Below are positions 15,400-23,010 of a stretch of 64,000 nucleotides of DNA, piece after piece. Made by a program: the position numbers and the translations under genes. The first letter of the stretch is position 1. The number at the start of each line of letters is the position of its first letter. A model generated the notes under the pieces. That model did not search any database. It worked only from the letters and a program-made list of their open reading frames with translations, and was not told the DNA's origin. This DNA comes from Streptomyces sp. WZ-12 (lineage in GTDB: Bacteria > Actinomycetota > Actinomycetes > Streptomycetales > Streptomycetaceae), in the NCBI RefSeq assembly GCF_028898845.1, contig NZ_CP118574.1:1922001-1986000 (forward strand), written 5' to 3'.

Positions 15400-17216
15400 G
15401 CGGGTTCTCCTTCATCGTGAACGGCGGGTGCGCCGTGCTTGTGAGCGGCCACCCAGAAGCGGATGCTCTCGGCGAGCACCAGCAGCGCCAAGAGCACAGC
15501 GAGTGCCGTGAGCGCGACTGCGAAACCTGTGGCGGGCAGCGCGGCGGCGAGGACGGTGACCACGAGGATCCGCCCTTCGTGTCCGCCGGAGGCCCGGACC
15601 AGCCACCGCGGTGGGGCCCCGGCGCCACCGCGGATGCGGTAGACCGTGTCGTAGTGATGGTAGGCGACCGCCGCGACCAGCCCGAACGCCGCGGGCAGCG
15701 CCGCGTGGGCGTCCGACCGGGCGGCCAGCACCAGCACCGTGAGGTATTCGCCGGCCCGGAAGAAGGGCGGGACGAGCCAGTCCAGGGCGCCCTTGAGCGG
15801 GCGGGACAGCGCCGCGGCGGCCAGCAGCGCGGCGCAGACGGCGACGCCGACGGTGAGCCAGGACGCCGGTTCCGGCTGCGAGACCAGCCACACCAACAGC
15901 ACCGCGGACGAGAGAAACGCCATAACGGGCGCCAGGAGGGAACCGGTCCGGCCCCGGCCGCGACCGCGGCGGGTGAGCAGTTCGACCAGCGGGCCGTAGT
16001 CGGCGAGCTCCGCGAGCGCGCGGGCGGCGCGGTCGGTGCGGCGGGCGCGCCGGGCCCGGGAGCGCAGCACCCGGCCGGCGGTGGTGTAGCAGGCGGCCAG
16101 CGCGCAGCCGACGAGCAGGGCGTAGAAGACGATGCGCGGGGTGGTGAGCGCGGTCAGCACGGCGATCATGGCCCAGCGTTCGCCGATGGGCAGCACGATC
16201 ATCCGTCGCACCCAGACCGTCCAGCCGACGCTGTCGAGCCGGTCGGAGAGCGCCACGGCGGGGCCGGCGGCCCCGGCGCCGCCCTCGAAGTCGCTGCCCT
16301 CGTTGAAGGCGAAGTCGACGATGTGCCGGCAGGTCTGGAGGATCATCGCGCCGAGCGCCAGCGCCCAGACGTCGTCCCCGCCGCGGGCCGCGCCGAGGGC
16401 GAGCCCGGCGTAGTACGCGTACTCCTTGGCACGGTCGAAGGTGGCGTCCAGCCAGGCGCCCAGCGTCGAGTACTGGAGCGAGTAGCGGGCCAGTTGCCCG
16501 TCGGTGCAGTCCAGGACGAAGGAGAGCAGCAGCAGTGCGCCGGCGGCGACGAAGCCGCCGCGGGTGCCGGTGGCCGCGCAGCCCGCCGCGATCAGCGCGG
16601 TGAGCAGGGACGCGGTGGTGACCTGGTTGGGGGTCAGGCCGCGGCGCGCGCACCAGCGGGCGAGGTAGCGGGAGTAGGGGCTGATGCAGAAGGTGGTGAA
16701 GAAGCCGTCGCGGGACTTCACGGCGGTGCGCAGCCGGACCGCCTCGTCGTCGACGGCGGCGACCGCCTCGCGGGCCTCCTCCCGCTGGGCGGGGGTCAGC
16801 GCGAGGGTGGCGACCAGGGTGCCCGGCTCGACGCGGTGCAGTCCGACGTCGGCGCGGTCGAGCGCCTCGGTCAGGGTGTCGGTGAGCACGTCCGTCAGGT
16901 GCGCGGTGCCCGCGCCGACCGGGATGCGGCCGGCGGCGCGGTCCAGCGCGGCGCGGGCCGCGGGCTGGACGGTGAGCGCGCCGGGCACGGCGGCGGCCGG
17001 GAAGCGGGGGTCGGTCAGGGCGAGCCGCAGGGCGTGCAGGTGCCCGACGAAGCGGGGGTCCACGATGGCCACCCGCTCCTGAGCGGGTGCCTCGGCGAGG
17101 AGTTCGGCGGCGCCGGCCGGGTCATCGGCCGCGCGGACCTCGAAACCCAGTGCGCGCAGGTCGGCTTCGAGCGACGACCCGGCGACCGGCGGACCGGTGA
17201 GGATGGCGGTCGACAG
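15396..17216 (-). CDS. CDP-alcohol phosphatidyltransferase, three-part membrane protein, probable CTG start
   Basis: A 606-residue protein. Residues 1 to about 180 form a soluble alpha/beta domain beginning LSTAILTGPPVAGSS. Around residues 235-262 the full CDP-alcohol motif is present (DCTDGQLAR, then GAWLDATFD with all four aspartates). The C-terminal ~200 residues are a multi-helix membrane region, recalled as DUF5941-like. No ATG, GTG or TTG exists in frame between the upstream TGA and a GTG at 17072, yet the intervening 48 codons look coding. A CTG at 17216 has AAGGAG with a 9-nt spacer and is the chosen start. It heads the operon, and its stop overlaps the nucleotidyltransferase ATG. Acceptor and donor are unknown. 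Confidence 0.82.
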   Translation of the reverse strand: MSTAILTGPPVAGSSLEADLRALGFEVRAADDPAGAAELLAEAPAQERVAIVDPRFVGHLHALRLALTDPRFPAAAVPGALTVQPAARAALDRAAGRIPVGAGTAHLTDVLTDTLTEALDRADVGLHRVEPGTLVATLALTPAQREEAREAVAAVDDEAVRLRTAVKSRDGFFTTFCISPYSRYLARWCARRGLTPNQVTTASLLTALIAAGCAATGTRGGFVAAGALLLLSFVLDCTDGQLARYSLQYSTLGAWLDATFDRAKEYAYYAGLALGAARGGDDVWALALGAMILQTCRHIVDFAFNEGSDFEGGAGAAGPAVALSDRLDSVGWTVWVRRMIVLPIGERWAMIAVLTALTTPRIVFYALLVGCALAACYTTAGRVLRSRARRARRTDRAARALAELADYGPLVELLTRRGRGRGRTGSLLAPVMAFLSSAVLLVWLVSQPEPASWLTVGVAVCAALLAAAALSRPLKGALDWLVPPFFRAGEYLTVLVLAARSDAHAALPAAFGLVAAVAYHHYDTVYRIRGGAGAPPRWLVRASGGHEGRILVVTVLAAALPATGFAVALTALAVLLALLVLAESIRFWVAAHKHGAPAVHDEGEPA

Positions 17217-17624
17217 ACGAACTCACTCCTTGGATGCTGACGAGCCGCGCCGGTCGGTCCGCATTCGGCACGAACTACCCGGGCGGCGGGCGTGGCACAC
17301 CGGGCCGGAGAAGGCCGGGGGCACGTCGGCAGAGGCTATCTGATCGCGGGATGCGGCCGTTCACCATGCATTCACCACTCGATCGGGTGACCGACGGCTG
17401 CGCCTGCCGCGATCATCATGGTGGATCGGGGCGCGCCGGAACAACTGGCCGGCGGGCCGGGTGCCGGATATGCGGGGGCTGGTCACGGTTGCCGCGGGGC
17501 GGCTGTGGCGAGGGCCATGCCGGCGGCGGGCGGTGCGGCCGCGGCCGCACCGGGCGGCGCTCTGCCGAAGATGGCCGGCCTGGTGGGGCAGACTTGACAC
17601 CGACGACCGACGACAAGGATGGGC
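17217..17624. promoter_or_regulatory. Divergent intergenic region between the polyol-phosphate cassette and idi
   Basis: These 408 bp contain no supportable gene and must hold promoters for both directions. A direct repeat TTCACCATGCATTCACCA lies near 17360, and a 22-bp perfect palindrome at 17531-17552. No confident -35/-10 pair was assigned. Confidence 0.5.
17531..17552. repeat. 22-bp perfect palindrome upstream of idi
   Basis: The sequence reads as CGGTGCGGCCG followed directly by its exact reverse complement, about 73 bp before the idi start. It is long enough to bind a dimeric regulator, although high GC raises the chance expectation. Confidence 0.5.
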
Positions 17625-18236
17625 ATGCCGATCACACCTCCCAAGGGACAGACCGCCGGAACCTCTGCGGTGGGGGCACCGGACGGCGCCGCCGAGCCGA
17701 TCATGCTGGAGCTGGTCGACGAGGACGGCAGGACGGTCGGCACCGCGGAGAAGCTGGCGGCGCACCAGCCGCCGGGGCAGTTGCACCGGGCGTTCTCGGT
17801 CTTCCTCTTCGACGAGAAGGGACGGCTGCTGCTGCAGCGCCGGGCGCTGTCGAAGTACCACTCCCCCGGCGTGTGGTCCAACACCTGCTGCGGCCACCCG
17901 TATCCCGGGGAGACGCCGTTCGCGGCCGCGGCCCGGCGGACCGCGGAGGAGCTCGGAGTGGCCCCGGCGCTGCTGGCCGAGGCCGGGACGGTGCGCTACA
18001 ACCATCCCGATCCGGACTCCGGTCTGGTGGAGCAGGAGTACAACCACCTGTTCGTGGGGCTGCTGCGCACCGAGCCGGCGCCGGACCCGGAGGAGATCTC
18101 CGAGACCGCCTTCGTCACGCCGGCGGAGCTGGCCGAGCGGCACGCCCGGGCGCCGTTCTCGGCGTGGTTCATGACCGTGCTGGACGCGGCGCGTCCGGCG
18201 GTCCGCGAGCTCACCGGACAGTCGGCGGGCTGGTAG
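17625..18236 (+). CDS. idi: Isopentenyl-diphosphate delta-isomerase, type I
   Basis: This Nudix-fold enzyme interconverts IPP and DMAPP, the starters for prenyl chains. The product is 203 residues. The active-site cysteine lies in SPGVWSNTCCGHPYPGE and the catalytic glutamate in VEQEYNHLFVGL. The second of two close ATGs (17625) is chosen because AAGG lies 6 nt upstream; the ATG at 17619 touches that site. It is divergent from the CDP-alcohol operon and beyond that the hopanoid operon, so it likely supports FPP supply. Its 3' end overlaps the convergent ATPase gene by 26 nt. Confidence 0.95.
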   Translation: MPITPPKGQTAGTSAVGAPDGAAEPIMLELVDEDGRTVGTAEKLAAHQPPGQLHRAFSVFLFDEKGRLLLQRRALSKYHSPGVWSNTCCGHPYPGETPFAAAARRTAEELGVAPALLAEAGTVRYNHPDPDSGLVEQEYNHLFVGLLRTEPAPDPEEISETAFVTPAELAERHARAPFSAWFMTVLDAARPAVRELTGQSAGW

Positions 18237-18708
18237 CCAGCGGGGTCAGCGGCAGCTCGGCCCAGATCGCCTTGCCGCCGCCGGCGGTGAGCTCCACGTC
18301 GCACTTGCCGCCCACCTCCGCGGTGAGCACCTTGACCAGCCACAGGCCGCGGCCGCCGATGTCACCCTCGTCCGCCTCAAGCGCCTTGGGGCGGTAGGGG
18401 TGGTCGTCCTCGACCGCGATCCGCAGCCAACCGGCGCCGAGGGTGAGCTGGACGGCGATCTGCGGGGAGAGCAGCGCCGCGTGCCGGACGGCGTTGGTGA
18501 CCAGTTCGGAGACGATCAGCAGCAGCCCGTCGAGGACGTCGTCGGCGACGGGCACGCGCTGTTCGGCGAGCAGATCCCGGACCGCGTGGCGCGCCTGGGG
18601 CACCGACGACTCCAGTGCCGGGGCGGTGAACCGCCAGACACCTTCGTACGCGAGCGGGGAGGTCAGCTCCTCGGGGGGTTCTGCAGGGGGTCCGGAAGGC
18701 ATCCTCAC
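18211..18708 (-). CDS. ATP-binding protein, RsbW/anti-sigma-type histidine-kinase-like ATPase
   Basis: The 165-residue protein has a single HATPase_c fold: SELVTNAVRHA (N box) near residue 70, then VEDDHPYRP and GGRGLWLVKVL (G boxes). Such stand-alone domains in actinomycetes act as anti-sigma factor kinases or partners of PP2C phosphatases; the target here is unknown. No anti-anti-sigma gene is adjacent. The GTG at 18708 and an ATG two codons later are both plausible starts. The 3' end runs 26 nt into the convergent idi gene. Confidence 0.82.
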   Translation of the reverse strand: MRMPSGPPAEPPEELTSPLAYEGVWRFTAPALESSVPQARHAVRDLLAEQRVPVADDVLDGLLLIVSELVTNAVRHAALLSPQIAVQLTLGAGWLRIAVEDDHPYRPKALEADEGDIGGRGLWLVKVLTAEVGGKCDVELTAGGGKAIWAELPLTPLATSPPTVR

Positions 18709-18903
18709 AGGACGAGTGTTGAGAATGCGCCGGTCCTGGCCGGCCTCCTGAACACAAGTCAGCGCCTATCGACGGCAATTGGTCGATTCTGGCGGAATTG
18801 ATCGGCCTCGTGACACGCTCCGTCGCTTCACTTTCGTATTTTCGGCGCGGCATCGCGGGGCGTTCCCGGCGCCCGGACAAATCCGTCGGCGCCGGGGTAG
18901 GGA

Positions 18904-19491
18904 TCAAGCCACTCTGCCGCCCTCGACCATGTCGACCACCCGGCGGCCGCCGAGTCCCATGGCGAGCAGGCCCAGCCCGTCGAAGAGCAGCTCCAGCGAG
19001 AAGAAGGTGCCGATGACGTAGAGGCTGCTGTGCGGCCAGTCGGCCAGCACCAGGATGCCGAGCAGCAGGCCGATGACGCCCTGGAGGAGCGTCCAGCCGA
19101 ACTGCGGTCCGCGCACCACGACGGAGCCGGCCAGCCGGAACAGCCCACCGGCCAGGAAGAGCAGGGCGGCGAACATGGTCAGCGCGGCGGCGCCGGCCTC
19201 GGGCCGGCGGATCACCACCACGCCGGCCGCGATGTTCAGCGCCGCGACGACCACCGCGAGCCAGAAGAAGTTCGTGCCCCGGGACTGGATGGCCTGCGCC
19301 AGCCCCACCAGGCCGCCGATCAGCAGCAGCCAGCCGAAGAGCAGCATCGTGGTGAGGGTGGCCACGCCGACGTAGATCAGCCCCACGATTCCGGCCAGCA
19401 CGAGGATGATTCCGAGCGCCGCGAGCAGTCCGAAGCTGCGCCCCAGCCGGGCCGCCGGGCTGCGCCGGGGGGACTTGGACCTGCCGACCAT
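18904..19491 (-). CDS. HdeD family membrane protein
   Basis: A 195-residue integral membrane protein with six predicted hydrophobic helices in three pairs (for example GLLAALGIILVLAGIVGLIY, ALTMFAALLFLAGGLFRLAG, LLQGVIGLLLGILVLADW), the pattern of HdeD-like DUF308 proteins. The family name comes from an acid-resistance membrane protein of enterics; the role in actinomycetes is not known. The ATG at 19491 is preceded by GAGGAGGCGGCG. An upstream in-frame start would add 27 polar residues without a ribosome site. It stands alone between the ATPase and the tRNA. Confidence 0.85.
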   Translation of the reverse strand: MVGRSKSPRRSPAARLGRSFGLLAALGIILVLAGIVGLIYVGVATLTTMLLFGWLLLIGGLVGLAQAIQSRGTNFFWLAVVVAALNIAAGVVVIRRPEAGAAALTMFAALLFLAGGLFRLAGSVVVRGPQFGWTLLQGVIGLLLGILVLADWPHSSLYVIGTFFSLELLFDGLGLLAMGLGGRRVVDMVEGGRVA

Positions 19492-19585
19492 CGCCGCCTC
19501 CTCGATCAAGGACCGTTTTGTCCCGGTATACCGCTTATTGCGGGAGGGGGCAGGGTGAGCGGGGAAGCGCACGGGGTGCGGAAAC

Positions 19586-19623
19586 GACGACAGGCCCGGT
19601 GCCTGGGCACCGGGCCTGTCGTC
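19586..19623 (-). terminator. Terminator hairpin after tRNA-fMet
   Basis: Perfect 18-bp arms (19586-19603 and 19606-19623) surround a 2-nt centre, starting 8 nt past the tRNA 3' end. This is a strong stem of the type seen after Streptomyces tRNAs. Confidence 0.8.
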
Positions 19624-19630
19624 TCTTCAG

Positions 19631-19704
19631 TAGCGGGGACAGGATTTGAACCTGCGACCTCTGGGTTATGAGCCCAGCGAGCTACCGAGCTGCTCCACCC
19701 CGCG
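19631..19704 (-). tRNA. Initiator tRNA-Met (CAU anticodon)
   Basis: The 74-nt sequence folds into a cloverleaf without encoded CCA. The anticodon loop is CTCATAA, closed by three consecutive G-C pairs (GGG/CCC), the hallmark of initiator tRNA. The acceptor stem has a C1-T72 mismatch, again an initiator feature, and the T arm contains GGTTCAAATCC. A strong terminator follows. No other tRNA is clustered with it. Confidence 0.95.
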
Positions 19705-19775
19705 TCGACCTGGAGTACCTTACGGGGCGGCCGGCGCGGTGACAAATCGAAAGCGGGAGCGGCCGCCGGGCGCAG

Positions 19776-21428
19776 TCACGCCGCCCGGTCGGTGATCCGC
19801 CCGCCGTCGACCTCGATGCGGCGCGTGGTGTGCACCGCCGCCAGCATCCGACGGTCGTGGGTGACCAGCAGCAGGGTGCCCGGGTACGAGGCGAGCGCGG
19901 ACTCCAACTGCTCGATGGCCGGCAGGTCGAGGTGGTTGGTGGGCTCGTCGAGCACCAGGAGGTTGACGCCGCGGCCCTGGAGGAGGGCCAACGCGGCGCG
20001 GGTGCGCTCCCCGGGCGAGAGGGTGTGCGCGGGGCGCAGCACATGGGCCGCCTTGAGGCCAAACTTGGCGAGCAGCGTGCGCACGTCGGCGGGGGCGAGG
20101 TCCGGGACGGCGGCCCGGAAGGCGTCCAGCAGGGTGGGGTCGCCGCTGCCGTGGAACAGTTGGCCGCGGGCCTGGTCGATCTCGCCGACCACCACGCCGG
20201 GGCCGAGCGCGGCCGCGCCGGAGTCCAGCGGCAGCCGGCCCAGGAGGGCGGCGAGCAGGGTGGACTTGCCGGAGCCGTTGGGGCCGGTGATGGCGACCCG
20301 GTCCGCCCAGTCGATCTGGAGGTCCACCGGGCCGAGGCGGAAGGCGCCGCGGCGCACCTCGGCCTGCCGGAGGGTGGCCACCACGGCGCCGGCGCGGGGC
20401 GCCGCGGCGATCTCCATCCGCAGCTCCCACTCCTTGCGGGGCTCCTCGACGACCTCCAGCCGCTCGATCATCCGCTGGGTCTGTTTGGCCTTGGCGGCCT
20501 GCTTCTCGGTGGCCTCGACCCGGCCCTTGCGGCCGATCTTGTCGTTGTCGGTGGCCTTGCGGCGGGCGTTGCGGACGCCCTTCTCCATCCAGTTGCGCTG
20601 GGTGTGCGCCCGGGTCTCCAGGGCGGACTTGGTGTCGGCGTACTCGTCGTAGCGCTCGCGGGCGTGCCGGCGGGCCCGTTCGCGCTCCTCCAGGTACGCG
20701 GTGTAGCCGCCGCCGTAGGTGTTGACCTGCTGCTGGGCGAGGTCGAGTTCGACGACGCGGGTGACCGTGCGGGCCAGGAACTCGCGGTCGTGACTGACCA
20801 GGACGGTGCCGGCGCGCAGCCCGGCGACGAAGGACTCCAGCCGGTCCAGGCCGTCCAGGTCGAGGTCGTTGGTGGGCTCGTCGAGGAGGAAGACGTCGTA
20901 GCGGGAGAGCAGCAGGGAGGCGAGCGAGGCGCGGGCGGCCTGACCGCCGGAGAGGGCGGTCATCGGCTGGTCGAGGCTGACGGCCAGGCCGAGTTGGGCG
21001 GCGGTCTCCTCGGCGCGGTCGTCGAGGTCGGCGGCGCCGAGGGCCAACCAGCGCTCCAGGTCGGTGGCGTAGGCGTCGTCGGCGCCGGGGCGCTCGTCGG
21101 CCAGGGCCGCGGTGGCGGCGTCCAGGGCGCGTTGGGCCTCGGCCACGCCGGTGCGGCGGGCGAGGAAGGCGCGGACCGATTCCCCGGGGCGCCGGTCGGG
21201 CTCCTGGGGGAGGTGGCCGATGGTGGCGGTGGGCGGGCTGAGCGCGAGGGCGCCCTCTTCCGGGGGCGCCAGGCCGGCCAGCAGGCGCAGCAGGGTGGAC
21301 TTGCCCGCCCCGTTGGCACCGACCAGGCCGATCACGTCGCCGGGGGCGACGACCAGGTCAAGGCCGGAGAACAGGACGCGCTCGCCGTGGCCGGCGGCGA
21401 GGTCTTTGGCGACGAGGGTGGCAGACAT
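19776..21428 (-). CDS. ABC-F family ATP-binding protein
   Basis: A 550-residue protein with two fused ABC domains and no membrane segment, the ABC-F (Uup/EttA/antibiotic-resistance) layout. Walker A motifs are GANGAGKST (domain 1) and GPNGSGKST (domain 2); signatures are LSGGQ and LSPGE. The linker between them is charged and helical (EKQAAKAKQTQRMIERLEVV). These proteins act on the ribosome in translation rescue or drug protection. The ATG at 21428 gives the standard N-terminus MSATLVAKDL; the Shine-Dalgarno is weak. The gene is monocistronic and divergent from an enoyl-CoA hydratase gene only 54 nt away. Confidence 0.9.
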   Translation of the reverse strand: MSATLVAKDLAAGHGERVLFSGLDLVVAPGDVIGLVGANGAGKSTLLRLLAGLAPPEEGALALSPPTATIGHLPQEPDRRPGESVRAFLARRTGVAEAQRALDAATAALADERPGADDAYATDLERWLALGAADLDDRAEETAAQLGLAVSLDQPMTALSGGQAARASLASLLLSRYDVFLLDEPTNDLDLDGLDRLESFVAGLRAGTVLVSHDREFLARTVTRVVELDLAQQQVNTYGGGYTAYLEERERARRHARERYDEYADTKSALETRAHTQRNWMEKGVRNARRKATDNDKIGRKGRVEATEKQAAKAKQTQRMIERLEVVEEPRKEWELRMEIAAAPRAGAVVATLRQAEVRRGAFRLGPVDLQIDWADRVAITGPNGSGKSTLLAALLGRLPLDSGAAALGPGVVVGEIDQARGQLFHGSGDPTLLDAFRAAVPDLAPADVRTLLAKFGLKAAHVLRPAHTLSPGERTRAALALLQGRGVNLLVLDEPTNHLDLPAIEQLESALASYPGTLLLVTHDRRMLAAVHTTRRIEVDGGRITDRAA

Positions 21429-21482
21429 CAGACCGTCGATCGTATCCGGCGCGGGGTCCCGGGGTCGCTCTAATATCCCGGC

Positions 21483-22253
21483 ATGGAACCGGCTCTGAGG
21501 ACGCATGTCGACGGCGGCACGGCCACCGTCACCATCAGCAACACGGGCAAGCGCAATGCGATGACCGTCGGGATGTGGCGGGAGCTGCCGCCGCTGCTGG
21601 CGCGGCTGGCGGCGGATCCCGCGGTGCGGTCACTGGTGCTGACCGGGGACGGCGGGACGTTCTGCGCGGGGGCGGACATCGGGTCGCTGCGGGACGCGTC
21701 GGGCGCCTCGGAGGGGCTGGCGGTGGTGGCCGAGGAGGCGCTGGCGGCCTTTCCCCGGCCGACGGTGGCGGCGATACGCGGCTACTGCGTGGGCGGCGGC
21801 GCCCAGTTGGCGGCCGCCTGCGATCTGCGGTTCGCGGAGGAGGGCGCGCTGTTCGGGGTGCCGCCGGCCAAGCTGGGGGTGGCGTATCCGGCGTCGGCGA
21901 CCCGGCGGCTGGTCCGCCTGGTGGGGCCGTCGGCCGCCAAGTACCTGTTGTTCTCGGGCGAGTTGATCGACTGCGCGCGGGCGCTGCGGACCGGGTTGGT
22001 GGACGAGGTGCTGCCCGAGGGCGAGTTGGGCAAGCGGATCGCGGAGTTCACCGCGGTGCTGGCCAGCCGGTCGCTGCTGACCCAGACCGCGGCGAAGGAG
22101 CTGGCCGACGGCACCTGGGACGTGCCGGCGGAGGCGGCCGAGGCGCGCGGGGCGCACTGGGCGGCGCAGGCGCGGGAGAGCGGCGAGATCGCGGAGGGGG
22201 CGGCGGCCTTCCTGGAGCGCAGGGCGCCGCGCTTCCGGTGGCCGGCGGGCTGA
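21483..22253 (+). CDS. Enoyl-CoA hydratase/isomerase family protein
   Basis: A 256-residue crotonase-fold protein. The CoA-binding and oxyanion-hole segments are visible: TGDGGTFCAGADIGSL (residues ~58-73) and RGYCVGGGAQLAAACDLRFA (~99-118). The glutamate pair typical of true hydratases is not clear, so isomerase or other crotonase chemistry remains possible. A 54-nt gap divides it from the divergent ABC-F gene. It ends 34 nt before the convergent PfpI gene. It is not part of the larger beta-oxidation block further right. Confidence 0.88.
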   Translation: MEPALRTHVDGGTATVTISNTGKRNAMTVGMWRELPPLLARLAADPAVRSLVLTGDGGTFCAGADIGSLRDASGASEGLAVVAEEALAAFPRPTVAAIRGYCVGGGAQLAAACDLRFAEEGALFGVPPAKLGVAYPASATRRLVRLVGPSAAKYLLFSGELIDCARALRTGLVDEVLPEGELGKRIAEFTAVLASRSLLTQTAAKELADGTWDVPAEAAEARGAHWAAQARESGEIAEGAAAFLERRAPRFRWPAG

Positions 22254-22287
22254 GCCGGGGCCGCCGCCCCCTCGCGCCGGTGTGCGG

Positions 22288-22956
22288 TCACTCCCCGCCG
22301 GCGACCTGGTCCCGCCGCTCGCCGGCCAGAATGGTGCGGCCGCGTTCGCGCAGGGCCGCGACGACGTCGGCCGGGGCCTTGTCCGGGGCGCCCGCGTCGT
22401 AGGGCGGCTGCGGGTCGTACTCGATGCCGAGCTGGATCGTCTGCGCGACGTGGTCGCCGGCGATCCGGCCGGCCAGGGCGAGGCCCATGTCGATGCCCGA
22501 GGAGACGCCGGCGGCGGTGACGTACTTGCCGTCGAAGACCACCCGCTCCCCCGTCGGTTCGACGCCGTAGGCGGGCAGTTGGTCCAGCGCGAGCCAGTGG
22601 GAGGTGGCCCGGCGGCCCTTGAGGAGGCCGGCGGCGGCGAGGATGAGCGAGCCGGTACACACGGAGGTGGTCCAGGTGGTGCCGGCGTCCACGGCGCGGA
22701 GCCAGTCGTGCACCGGGCCGTCGTCCATGAGCGCGGCCTGTCCCGGACCGCCGGGGACGACGACGAGGTCCGGCGCGGTGACGTCGGCCAGCGCGGCGTC
22801 CGCGGTCACCCCGAGGGAGCCCTTGTCGGTGCGGTGCAGGCCGGTGCGTTCGGCGACGAAGACCACCTCGGCGCCCGGAATCAGGCCGAGGGTCTCGTAG
22901 GGGCCGATGGCGTCGAGGGCGGTGAAGCGGTCGTAGAGCAGGATGGCGATCTGCAT
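22288..22956 (-). CDS. DJ-1/PfpI family protein, isonitrile-hydratase-like
   Basis: A 222-residue class I glutamine-amidotransferase-like protein. The nucleophile-elbow cysteine sits in TSVCTGSLILAAAGLL (near residue 102), with the LVVVPGGPGQ segment before it. The length and THW-like SHWLALDQL region match the InhA/GATase1_FGAR-like subgroup that includes isonitrile hydratase. It is transcribed after the GlxA-type regulator (55-nt gap), so the regulator may control it. Substrate unknown. Confidence 0.87.
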   Translation of the reverse strand: MQIAILLYDRFTALDAIGPYETLGLIPGAEVVFVAERTGLHRTDKGSLGVTADAALADVTAPDLVVVPGGPGQAALMDDGPVHDWLRAVDAGTTWTTSVCTGSLILAAAGLLKGRRATSHWLALDQLPAYGVEPTGERVVFDGKYVTAAGVSSGIDMGLALAGRIAGDHVAQTIQLGIEYDPQPPYDAGAPDKAPADVVAALRERGRTILAGERRDQVAGGE

Positions 22957-23010
22957 GGTGGCCTCGTTCCTGGTGTGGTGGGTGTGGTCGGGTGGTGGTC
23001 GGTGGGGCCG

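Noticed and set aside
10152..17216. Phosphonate biosynthesis cluster
   Set aside because: Nucleotidyltransferase, CDP-alcohol transferase and alcohol dehydrogenase occur in phosphonolipid clusters, but no PEP mutase or phosphonopyruvate decarboxylase gene is present in the window.
17234..18397. Plus-strand frames covering idi and upstream DNA
   Set aside because: They are Arg/Gly-rich out-of-frame readings; the idi frame beginning at 17625 has all active-site motifs.
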